Below are positions 1 through 8,639 of a DNA stretch of 36,490 nucleotides, piece by piece. The notes beneath the pieces were generated by a model that searched no databases, was not told the DNA's origin, and saw nothing but the letters and a program-made list of their open reading frames with translations. Position numbers and translations under genes: made by a program. Origin of the DNA: Guillardia theta CCMP2712. Lineage: Eukaryota; Cryptophyceae; Pyrenomonadales; Geminigeraceae. The stretch covers positions 147,259-183,748 of the forward strand of contig NW_005434625.1 of assembly GCF_000315625.1 (NCBI RefSeq), written 5' to 3'. Positions within the stretch are counted from its first letter, which is position 1, and every line of letters begins with the position of its first letter.

Positions 1-76
1 CACCCGACGTCACAGTGAGGGACGGAGACGCCTCGCCAGCTCCGCGCCGATCGTCGGCGCCACTCGACGTGTTTAC
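1..76 (-). repeat. Inverted fragment of the serine-rich ORF tail
   Basis: This is the reverse complement of roughly 2273-2347, part of the low-complexity Ser/Gly/Pro-coding tail of the ORF at 1438-2517. It joins directly to the R1 tail with its GACTGACCACTGTCAGTC hairpin (89-106). It is a non-coding fragment here. Confidence 0.8.
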
Positions 77-199
77 CCGGAGGCAGCCGACTGACCACTG
101 TCAGTCGAGACGTCCGCTGCCGCCACAGGCACACAACACACAGCGAGAAGCGCTGGCACCCAGACGCGGCAGCGCCAGCCCAAGCGCGAAGCGGTCAAG

Positions 200-373
200 C
201 AATCAAGCAACAAGCAGCAGGAGCATGCAGGAGGAATATAATCCCTTAGACGCGATACCCGGAGGCAGCCGACTGACCACTGTCAGTCGAATAGTGGATT
301 TACTGGCAGAAGGTAAAAAGTGCCTAAGGGATTTTATTCCTCCTGCATGCTCCTGCTGCTTGTTGCTTGATTG
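200..373. repeat. Inverted repeat, 50-bp arms around a 29-bp hub motif
   Basis: Positions 200-249 and 324-373 are reverse complements with one mismatch seen. The loop carries the hairpin GACTGACCACTGTCAGTC (271-288) and one full hub motif (296-324). The arms are the last part of module R1, so two R1 copies meet here tail to tail. Confidence 0.85.
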
Positions 374-565
374 CCTGACCCTTAGGCTGCTAATGCTTGT
401 GTGCGCGGCTTCGCGCTTGGGCTGGCGGTGCCGCGTCTGGTTCTTTTCGGGCTTGTGTTTTGTGTGTGATTGTGCAGCTTCTCGCTGTGCGCTGTGTGCC
501 AGGAGGTTTAGCTTGTTTCTGCTTTGTTTTGCTTGAGGCACTTTTTACCTTCTGCCAGTAAATCC
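324..565 (-). repeat. Reverse-oriented copy of module R1
   Basis: Read on the minus strand it runs from the hub motif (537-565) through the CA-rich central part to the R1 end near 324. It is collinear with the forward copies at 3068 and 3625, with small indels. Confidence 0.8.
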
Positions 566-693
566 ATTGCCCTCTATCTGTGTTTTATTCGCACAAGGTA
601 AAAAGTGCCATAAGCAGAACAACAATGGAACAAAGTAGGACCACTTTGAGGCACTTTTTACCTTCTGCCAGTAAATCCTATACTTTCCGCTGC

Positions 694-772
694 CTGGGGT
701 GCTTGCTGCTGGTCCGAGCTCGCCTGCTTCCTCCCCGGCATCGGTCGGGTCACGCCGGTCCTTGGGCATTGC
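694..772 (+). repeat. Short copy of the ORF tail
   Basis: Matches about 2370-2450 inside the ORF tail and ends at the same base (TTGGGCATTGC). The next copy (778-990) begins within a few bases, so the two are in tandem. Confidence 0.8.
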
Positions 773-777
773 TCAGC

Positions 778-990
778 GGAGTCTTCGCCGGAGGTCTCCC
801 ACTCCGATGGGGGAAACACGTCGAGTGGCGCCGACGATCGGCGCGGAGCTGGCGAGGCGTCTCCGTCCCTCACTGTGACGTCGGGTGCCTCCGGAGAGCT
901 CGACACCACTGGGGTGCTTGCTGCTGGTCCTGAGAGCTCGCCTGCTTCCTCCCCGGCATCGGTCGGGTCACGCCGGTCCTTGGGCATTGC
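778..990 (+). repeat. Copy of the ORF tail
   Basis: Collinear with 2241-2450, differing by a 3-base indel and a few substitutions. It is followed by two copies of a 15-bp unit (GCTACCGCTGACTCG) at about 1015-1045. It has lost the upstream domain of the ORF, so it is a fragment. Confidence 0.85.
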
Positions 991-1161
991 TGCGGCGTCG
1001 CCGCCGTCACGGGCGGCTACCGCTGACTCGGCTACCGCTGACTCGGAGGCTAGCGAGGGGGACTACCTCGAGCGGTACCTGCCGGTTCAGCTTGTTCCTG
1101 CTTTGTTTTGCTTGAGGCACTTTTTATCTTCTGCCAGTAAATCCTCGCCGTGTTCCTGTGT

Positions 1162-1256
1162 CCAGCCTCCCTCCGTCCGCTGCCCCAGGCGGACCCCCGG
1201 GCAACGTCGGCTCCTTGTCGGCGGCTGCCCTTTCTCCGTCCGCGGCCGCCCGCTTT
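1162..1256 (+). repeat. GC-rich block, inverted partner of 3390-3483
   Basis: About 95 bases of GC-rich DNA that recur as the reverse complement at 3390-3483, again next to R1 pieces. No coding function is evident. Confidence 0.8.
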
Positions 1257-1437
1257 GTGGCGGCAGCGGACGTCTCTTTTTACCTTCTGCCAGTAAATCC
1301 TATCTCCATGTCTCGACTGACAGTGGTCAGTCGGCTGCCTCCAAGCCTCCGGGTATCGCGTCTAAGGGATTTGATTCCTCCTGCACTGCCAGTAAATCCT
1401 ATACCTGCATGCGGCGATCCCACCTGCCCCGGCTGCT

Positions 1438-2517
1438 GTGCCTGATGACGCAGGACGCCCCCCGGCATCTGTGGTTTGCGCGCTCTCGTCGACTCGTCTC
1501 ATGAGCACTTCATTTTCTCCGCCTGCGCAGCGCAATGTGACCCCTCTTGTCATGCGCGTCTTCCCTCGCCATGTGCATGCTCGCGCTGCGCTGACCGATC
1601 AGCAGCGTGATATCCTCACCTTGCACAGCCGCAGGACACACTCGCTCAAGTCGCAGGATAGGGTCTTGCAGTCTACCATCTTCGCTCATTTTCCTGAGCG
1701 TGACCTGAGCCACTCTCCGATGCGAGTCTCGAGGTACTACCCTCGAGGGTCCGAGCAGTACGAGGGCTTGATGGCGGACGTGACGTTGGTCCACCCTTAC
1801 ATTGGTAGCTCTGCCGACCTGACCAAGTGGGGGGAGGTCAACCTCGACGCCCTCCATGTTGCAGCGTCTGAGAAGATTCGCAAACATCGCGCTGCATATG
1901 CCATGACTACTCCTCCTCGAGCGTTCATCCCTCTTGCCATCTCGACGGACGGTACCCTGCATCCTGACACCCTCCGCTTCATCTGGTATCTCGCGGACAT
2001 CATTGCTCAGCGCTCAATGCCTCTTGAGGATGCGGCGTTTGGTCGGCACTTCGTGCCTGATGACCGACCTGCTGCTGAGGTCTTGGCTCGCAAACGCGCC
2101 GCCACCTATCAGCGCCTCACCATGCAGCTGACGCTGGAGGCGCTCTTGTCTGGTGCGAGGCGCATGACGCCCTTGCGGGCGCAAGCACTTCTCGAGCCAG
2201 AGGACAGCTCCTCCTCGGACTTTGTCGAGTCGCCCGAGGGGGAGTCTTCGCCGGAGGTCTCCCACTCCGATGGGGGAAACACGTCGAGTGGCGCCGACGA
2301 TCGGCGCGGAGCTGGCGAGGCGTCTCCGTCCCTCACTGTGACGTCGGGTGCCTCCGGAGAGCTCGACACCACTGGGGTGCTTGCTGCTTGTCCGAGCTCG
2401 CCTGCTTCCTCCCCGGCATCGGTCGGGTCACGCCGGTCCTTGGGCATTGCCTTCCATTGGGTTCTCGACTGGATTTGTTTGTACCAGGCTAGCCTGTTTG
2501 TACCGAGGTATAATTGA
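1438..2517 (+). pseudogene. Orphan C-terminal nuclease-like fragment of a retroelement protein
   Basis: An open frame of 359 codons; a sensible internal Met is at 1501. The middle part (from about 1640) reads ADVTLVHPY, then a helix with ASEKIRKHRAAY, then FIPLAISTDG and a helical segment. This order (D-V-T-x-x-H-P, then E-x-K with a Tyr, then F-x-P-L with a Gly) is what I know from the C-terminal nuclease-like part of reverse-transcriptase ORFs in protist non-LTR elements; the assignment is by pattern only. No reverse transcriptase, ATG context or upstream domains are present, and the last 90 codons are a Ser/Gly/Pro-rich tail also copied at 694-990. It is most likely a 5'-truncated retroelement remnant. 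It could instead be an unrelated hypothetical gene. Confidence 0.5.
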
Positions 2518-2745
2518 GTTTTACCGGGTTCAAGCCTCGGATTTTTGTATCAGGATCCCCTTTCCCCCTCCGTACTAAGTTTGTACTGTCAATGTCAGCA
2601 ATTCCCGTGGGCTGGCAGTGCTCCCTCGACTATCACCTCTACACCACCGGTATGTTTCACAAGAGATCATGTCAGGGTAGGTAGTCTGAGTAAATCCACT
2701 ATTAGCCAGGCGAACCCCTCGGCAGCGCCCCTGGGGGCGGGCAAT
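2518..2745. other. Unassigned DNA between the ORF remnant and the repeat modules
   Basis: A moderately AT-rich stretch after the ORF stop, possibly the 3' untranslated end of the same element. A weak Pol III B-box-like GGTTCAAGCC near 2528 has no convincing partner. No gene is seen. Confidence 0.4.
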
Positions 2746-3049
2746 GGATTTACTGGCAGAAGGTAAAAAGTGCCTCAAGCAAAACAAAGCAGGAACAAGC
2801 TGAACCGGCAGGCACACAGTCCACAGCGAGAAGCTGCACAATCACACACAAAACACAAGCCCGAAAAGAACCAGGACTGCTGGCACCCGGTAGTCGCGGC
2901 AGCGCCGGGGCCAGCCAAAGCGCGAAGCCGCGCAGACAAGCAGCCTAAGAGATTCAATGGATTTACTGGCAGAAGGCCATCAAGCAACAAGCAGCAGGAG
3001 CATGCAGGAGGAATAAAATCCCTTAGACGCGATACCCGGAGGCAGCCCG
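2746..3049 (+). repeat. Module R1, forward copy with an internal restart
   Basis: Begins with the full hub motif (2746-2774), continues through the CA-rich part, then restarts with a partial hub (2959-2976) before the AGCAGGAGCATGCAGGAGG segment and the R1 end. The final hairpin is missing; a short palindrome CGCCCCGAGGGGCG follows. Confidence 0.8.
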
Positions 3050-3067
3050 CCCCGAGGGGCGGGTAAT

Positions 3068-3366
3068 GGATTTACAGGCAGAAGGTAAAAAGTGCCTCAA
3101 GCAAAACAAAGCAGAAACAAGCTAAACCTCCTGGCACACAGCGCACAGCGAGAAGCTGCACAATCACACACAAAACACAAGCCCGAAAAGAACCAGGACT
3201 GCTGGCACCCAGACGCGGCACCGCCAGCCAAAGCGCGAAGCCGCGCAGACAAGCATTCAATGGATTTACTGGCAGAAGGCCATCAAGCAACAAGCAGCAG
3301 GAGCATGCAGGAGGAATAAAATCCCTTAGACGCGATACCCGGAGGCAGCCGACTGACCACTGTCGA
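3068..3366 (+). repeat. Module R1, forward copy
   Basis: Full hub with one substitution (3068-3096), CA-rich centre, partial hub (3262-3279) and R1 end up to GACTGACCACTGTC, where it breaks into the inverted GC-rich block at 3390-3483. Confidence 0.8.
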
Positions 3367-3389
3367 GACGTCCGCTGCCGCCACCGTGA

Positions 3390-3483
3390 AAGCGGGCGGC
3401 CGCGGACGGAGAAAGGGCAGCCGCCGACAAGGAGCCGGCGTTGCCCGGGGGTCCGCCTGGGGCAGCGGACGGAGGGAGGCTGG
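3390..3483 (-). repeat. Inverted copy of the GC-rich block 1162-1256
   Basis: Reverse complement of 1162-1256. It is joined on the right to a truncated hub (about 3507-3522) and another start of R1 up to about 3600. Confidence 0.8.
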
Positions 3484-3624
3484 CGGGGACGCTTCCATTT
3501 TTTACCAGAAGGTAAAAAGTGCCTTAAACAAAAAAACAAAGCAAGAACAAGCTTAACCTGCATGCACACAGCGCACAGCGAGAAGCTGCACAAACACACA
3601 CAACAAAACAAGACCAAAAGTAAC

Positions 3625-3993
3625 GGATTTACTGACAGAAGGTAAAAAGTGCCTCAAGCAAAACAAAGCAGGAACAAGCTAAACCTCCTGGCACACAGCG
3701 CACAGCGAGAAGCTGCACAATCACACACTGCGTCCAGGAGGTTTAGCTTGTTCCTGCTTTGTTCTGCTTGAGGCACTTTTTACCTTCTGCCAGTAAATCC
3801 ATTGTTACACACAAAACACAAGCCCGAAAAGAACCAGCACTGCTGGCACCCAGACGCGGCACCGCCAGCCCAAGCGCGAAGCCGCGCAGACAAGCAGCCT
3901 AAGGGTCAGGCAATCAAGCAACAAGCAGCAGGAGCATGCAGGAGGAAGAAAATCCCTTAGACGCGATACCCGGAGGCAGCCGACTGACCACTG
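3625..3993 (+). repeat. Module R1 with an internal inverted copy of its own head
   Basis: The head (3625 to about 3725) is followed at 3731-3800 by a reverse copy of the same head ending in a reverse hub (3772-3800), after which the module resumes in forward order. The head and its inversion can pair as a hairpin. Confidence 0.8.
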
Positions 3994-4085
3994 GAGGAGG
4001 AGTAGATACAGTGTGGATCCTCGTTCTCGCCGGACTCCGGGACGGCAGGTACCCTCCCATCCTCATGGCCGCAAGAGCCTACAAT

Positions 4086-4240
4086 GGATTTACTGGCAGA
4101 AGGTAAAAAGTGCCTCAAGCAAAACAAAGCAGAAACAAGCTAAACCTCCAGGCACACAGCGCACAGCGAGAAGCTGCACAATCACACACAAAACACAAGC
4201 CCGAAAAGCGGCACCGGCCAGCCCAAGCGCGAAGCCGCGC
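4086..4240 (+). repeat. Module R1, 3'-truncated forward copy
   Basis: Full hub (4086-4114) and CA-rich centre, shortened before the GCG-rich part. It marks the right edge of the repeat cluster. Confidence 0.8.
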
Positions 4241-4245
4241 AGCCG

Positions 4246-4975
4246 TTGAACGAACTTCAGTGGCCACAACCAGAAGCAGCAGCAGCAGCTGCTGCTTCTC
4301 CAGCCTGGCAGAGTGTTCAAGCCTGAGTATGGGGGGAGTCCCAGCGCCTGCCGCGATAGGCAGTCCGCCGTACTTGCCAGTCAGTGCCGCGAGCCGGGCC
4401 GCAGTGATCATATTGGCGGAGCCTCCGAGGGGCGAATCCGGCGAGTCACTGGCCGCCGAGCCCGGCGCCCGGCGCGGCCGGGCGCCCCCGGACTCCGAAC
4501 CTGAGTGCGCGGCGGGAACATCGCCGCTAGCGGCTGTTTGCCGCCTGGTGTGTCACAAGTTTCGGACAATGTCTCGTGCTGGTTCATATCAGGCAGGCTG
4601 CTGGCACGAGACAGTACAGGTGAACCGCATATCAAGTTGTGGCAAACACCGCACCGTCGGCACGGTGGCGGTGTGAACGGACTCGCGGGGACGGACCGAC
4701 GGCCCGGGTTTCCGACTCGCCGAGTTCTCCGCCGCCGCTCTAAGTTCACCGTGCCAGTGATCGGACTGATTGCATTAGAGTCAACAAGCCGGGGCGACTC
4801 GTGACACCAACATCGGCCCCGCTGCTGCCCGGCCGCGACGCACTGTGCCGGGACCCGACTTTCCTGGCACCGTGCACTCAAGCAGTGACTCAGTGAGTCC
4901 GGCGCCGGCACTGCTGCTTGCTGCCAAGTTCTGCCGCCGGGCCCGGAGCTTTGGAGCGATTCATCTTTTTTGGGC
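4246..4975. other. GC-rich, GACTC-rich intergenic block
   Basis: No convincing gene. The block is GC-rich and carries many GACTC/GAGTC words, including a TGACTCA site at 4886-4892 followed at once by TGAGTC. A similar texture occurs next to the tRNA gene at 16805-16940. Open frames on both strands look like composition artefacts. A regulatory role is only a guess. Confidence 0.4.
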
Positions 4976-5596
4976 CACGAGGAGTCCGGGGGGTTTAGGG
5001 TAGGGATACACTAGGAAATAGTGGGGTGGGTGAATTATTGTATCAGGTAGGGTCCTCAGCAAAGGAAAAGTACCGGTCCTCATCAGTCAATTTCAATGGA
5101 AATTGAACCCCAAGGGTGATTGACCCTGCAATAGCCACCCCTCTGATTCATGCTACCATCCTGGTGTCTACCCCTGAGGTGTCAGTACCCACCCGTACTA
5201 TCCCTGCCTCTAATGCCACGCGGCACGCGCATGCAGACAGGGATTCAGTGAAGCCAACGGGGGAGAGGGGGGAGAAAGACTGAGGGAAAGATAGAGGGGT
5301 TGTATGAAGAGAGGACACGGATTGAGGGAGAGATAGTCGAGATGCTGTGAGATAACGTAAATGCCAGAAGGTTCAATGCGAGGGGTCGGGCAGATGCAGA
5401 TACGAGCTATGGAGCTTTTATGTGCAGCAAGGGTGCTTCTGCACTCTTCAGAATTCCGAAAAAAGAAATGTGTAGACGAAAACTAAGAATGGTATCCTCA
5501 ATGAATCCCGCTATTTTGATTGGCATGTGTCATATATGTGTGGAAAAAAAGATAACACCTTTTATTCACTGATTGAAATATGCACCTTCCAGGAAC
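4976..5596. other. Intergenic region upstream of eIF3b
   Basis: No gene found. It has runs of GGGTAGGG-like sequence (about 4998-5060), a purine-rich middle and an AT-rich end. A CTTCCAG just before the start codon (5586-5592) looks like an acceptor site, so part of this region could be a 5' UTR intron. The promoter of eIF3b should lie here. Confidence 0.4.
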
Positions 5597-8454
5597 ATGG
5601 CTGGAGACAATCGTGACGAGTATGACGATGACGACGTTCCTTTCACCAAGGCAGTTATTTGCTCAAGATGATGGCATTTCGCTGAAGCATGATTGAATTG
5701 CAGGAGCTTGACCTTTCGATGGACAACGTAATTGTGGTGGATAACCTCCCTGTTGTGCCTCCAGAGAAGGTCTGAATCTGATTGTGTCACTGCGACTTCA
5801 AGCTCAAGTGCTCGGAAATGAGAGACATGACTCAGGTGGAGAAGCTTGCTGGTATCTTGTTGAAGCTTTACTCCAAGATCGGAGCGATCGTAGAGGTTGC
5901 TGCTGTTTGCTGAGATTTGGGGACCATGGCTGACTTGCGATAGGATGGCGATTACAACGGGCTTCACATGCCCATGGATGACGAGAAGGGAATGAGCAAA
6001 GTGAGTTTTTGCGGTATGCGATTGTGCACGAGTTGAAAGCTGGGAAGGGATTTGCTTTCATTGAGTTTGTGGACAAAAAGTCTGCCGTCATGGCGGTTGA
6101 GCAGGTACGAGGCTTGACAGCATGGCCAATGTTACATGATCATGGATATCACAGACTGACGGGCACAAGCTTGACAAGAACCATGTGTTTAGTGTGTGCC
6201 GGTTCCCGGAGTTCCATCGCATCGGTCTCGCCGACACTAGTGGCAAACTGGGTGTTGACGAAAATTTGTTGGCCAGTGAATGTCCCCGACCAATATGAGG
6301 CGCCTCAGCCACCACAATACAAGGAGAGAGGAAATCTCCGCGAGTGGCTGCTCGATCCAAAGGCAAGAGATCAGGTACAAAGATCGCAAGAAATTCTCCT
6401 TCTCTGAAGGATGCTCTAGTACGTTATCCGTTACACCGACGAATCTGAGATTTATTGGAACGACACCGTCGATGTCAAAGAATCTGACAGGCTTGTGTTT
6501 TCTCGCAAGAAATGGACAGACACAGGTGAAGACCCTTGACAGTCGCCCCTGCTGAAGACGTCATCCTTGCAGGGCATCAGTGGTCCCCACATGGCACCTA
6601 CGTCGTTACCTTCCATCGCCCTGGTCTTCGTCTTTGGGGAGGCCAAAACTTCGAAGCAGCTGGACGTTTCATGCACAACAATGTGAAGTTGGTAGACTTC
6701 TCTCCCTGCGAGACCTACCTCGTCACAGTCACTTGGGCTGGTCTGACCCTGCTTGTGTGCTCACTGACCGTGCTGACCGATACATCAGACCGTGCAAGCG
6801 ACAAGGAAGAAGAAAATGCGATCATAATATGGGACGTTCGAACAGGAGAGAAGAAAAGAGGCTTCAAGAACGATGGAGCAAAGGACAAACCTGTTGAGCC
6901 TTTCAAGTGGTCGCATGATGGCAAGTATTTTGCGAAGATTGCAGATGAGAGTATTCAGGTGATCATGTTTCTGATGACGAGCTATTTGATTCGATTGTGC
7001 AGGTCTATTCTACCGAAGACTTTAAGCTGCTAGATAAGAAATCATTCAAGCTTCCAGTGAGAACTCTCTTGTCGTACAGTGAGATTCAAATTGATGCTGT
7101 TCCGTAGGGTGTAAAAGAGTTTCATTGGTCGCCGAGCCAGAATATTATGGCCGCCTTTGTTCCTGGATCTGGTGATGGCCAGACGCCAGCCAGAGTTGTA
7201 CTCATAGAGGCAAGCGTTCATGTCATCTTGTTGACTTCGATGTTCCTTCCTATGTCCAATTCCTCGTGCTGTTGAGTGTCAGCCTGGCGTTTCGATGGTC
7301 ATGGTTCCTGTGATGGTGATGGGCAGGTTCCCTCCCGCAAAGAGCTCCGCCAGAAAAATCTGTTCAGTGTTAGTGACATCCAGATGCATTGGCATCCTGA
7401 TGGCACCTACCTGTGTGTCAAAGTTGACAGGCAGAAGTCGAAGAAGACGACGACTTACAGCTTTGAGCTCTTCCGCATCAAGGAGAGAGATATCCCTATT
7501 GAAGTGCTCGAGATCAAGGACAGTGTCGTTGCCTTCGCCTGGGAGCCTAAGGGCCACCGATTTTGCTTGGTCCATGGCGAGCAGCCTCGGCCTGACATCA
7601 GCTTCTACACGATGCTTAAGGAGGGGAAGGCTGCGGTGAGTTTGCTGAAGACGCTGGAGAAGAAGCCAGTGAACGAGCTCTTCTGGTCGCCCATGGGACA
7701 TCACATCGTGCTCGCGGGGCTCAAGAACCTCAATGGCATGCTCAACTTCTACAACGTGGATGAGATGGAGTCCATGAACGAGGACGAGCACTTCCTCTGC
7801 ACTGATCTCGTGTGGGACCCCACTGGCCGCTACGTATGCACCTATGTCTCTGCCTTCCGCCAGCCCATGGAGAACGGCTATACCATATGGAATTTCGCAG
7901 GTCGACCTCAGCTGCGCACAGCCAAGGACAAGTTCTTTCAGGTGGATGAGAGTCGAGTCGAGGGCGAGCAGCCTTGTCATGCTTGTTGCAGTTCCTGTGG
8001 AGACCTCGACCTCCTTCGCTGCTCACGGCGAAGCAGGAGAAAGAGATTCGCAAGCAGCTGGCTGAATATTCGCAGAGGTGAAGGCTGGCTGCCTCTCGTG
8101 CTCACAACGATGCTGAATCTGTTCAGGTACACGGAAGAGGATCGCAAAGCCAAAGAGCTCGCGGAGACAGGTGAAGGAGAGACAAAGCGCTATTCTTATC
8201 CTGACGCTATTGCAGCCCATTTGCGTGAGCGAGAAGCGAAGAGAAAGACGTTCGAGGAAGGAGAAGCGATCCGCAAGCAGCTCTATATGCAATGGCAGGT
8301 TGGCTTTCTCTGAGCTGCTGACACACATGAAACTGAAGATGCGCAGGAGGAGCGACGGGAGTTGCGTGGATGCTTGACAGACGACGAGGACTTGTATGAG
8401 TTTGTTGAGGAGACGTTTGAGGAAGTGCTGGAGGTGAAGGAGGAGAGAATTTGA
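5597..8454 (+). CDS. eIF3b: Eukaryotic translation initiation factor 3 subunit B
   Basis: Core scaffold subunit of eIF3, which binds the 40S ribosome and recruits mRNA and initiator tRNA in the cytoplasm. The spliced reading gives about 697 residues, in the normal family range. An acidic start is followed by an RRM (RNP2 [12 protein letters not shown]1 GFAFIEFV), then WD-type beta-propeller blades with family signatures ([58 protein letters not shown]), the junction motif [11 protein letters not shown] and a charged C-terminus. Exons: 5597-5653, 5704-5769, 5836-5895, 5944-6000, 6048-6104, 6155-6224, 6277-6374, 6420-6525, 6573-6958, 7003-7056, 7108-7209, 7327-7941, 7992-8077, 8127-8298, 8347-8454. 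Thirteen of 14 introns are 44-66 nt; the one at 7210-7326 is 117 nt with a GC donor. The reading frame holds across all junctions. Confidence 0.96.
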
Positions 8455-8639
8455 TGAAAGCATACCCCATTTCTTTACACTTCGTTGCTACTCGTTTATC
8501 TTGATCAACCCAAACACCTAGTGGGGCGTCAAAGTCCAGAGCAAGAGGGCAAGGAGACTTGAAGCTCAGACAGGAGGAGGAGGCAGAGATGAGACGCAGG
8601 AGGGGTGAAGGAGAAGAACAAAGTTCGTTTGGTGCTCAC

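Larger units (their letters stand above)
1..4245. repeat. Shuffled repeat cluster built from a few modules in both orientations
   Basis: Almost the whole stretch is made of a few modules repeated in direct and inverted order. The main module (called R1 here) starts with GGATTTACTGGCAGAAGG, runs through CA-rich and GCG-rich DNA, and ends near a perfect inverted repeat GACTGACCACTGTCAGTC. Forward copies begin at 2746, 3068, 3625 and 4086; a reverse copy spans 324-565. A second module is the serine-rich tail of the ORF at 1438-2517 (copies at 1-76 reverse, 694-772 and 778-990 forward). A third is a GC-rich block at 1162-1256 with an inverted copy at 3390-3483. I recognise no named transposon family; no complete mobile element is visible. 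Confidence 0.85.

Noticed and set aside
2478-2545. Possible SINE or tRNA-like B box (GGTTCAAGCC followed by a T run)
   Set aside because: No A box at the right distance and no cloverleaf folding.
1-4245. CRISPR-like array
   Set aside because: Repeats are in both orientations with irregular spacing and large homologous spacers, in a eukaryotic genome.
4408-4911. Minus-strand open frame of 167 codons in the GC-rich block
   Set aside because: Arg/Pro-rich with no domain, no splice context and overlapping equally long frames on the other strand; high GC removes stop codons by chance.
4985-5010. Telomere-like TTTAGGG word
   Set aside because: Only one full unit followed by TAGGG; no array, so not an interstitial telomere.
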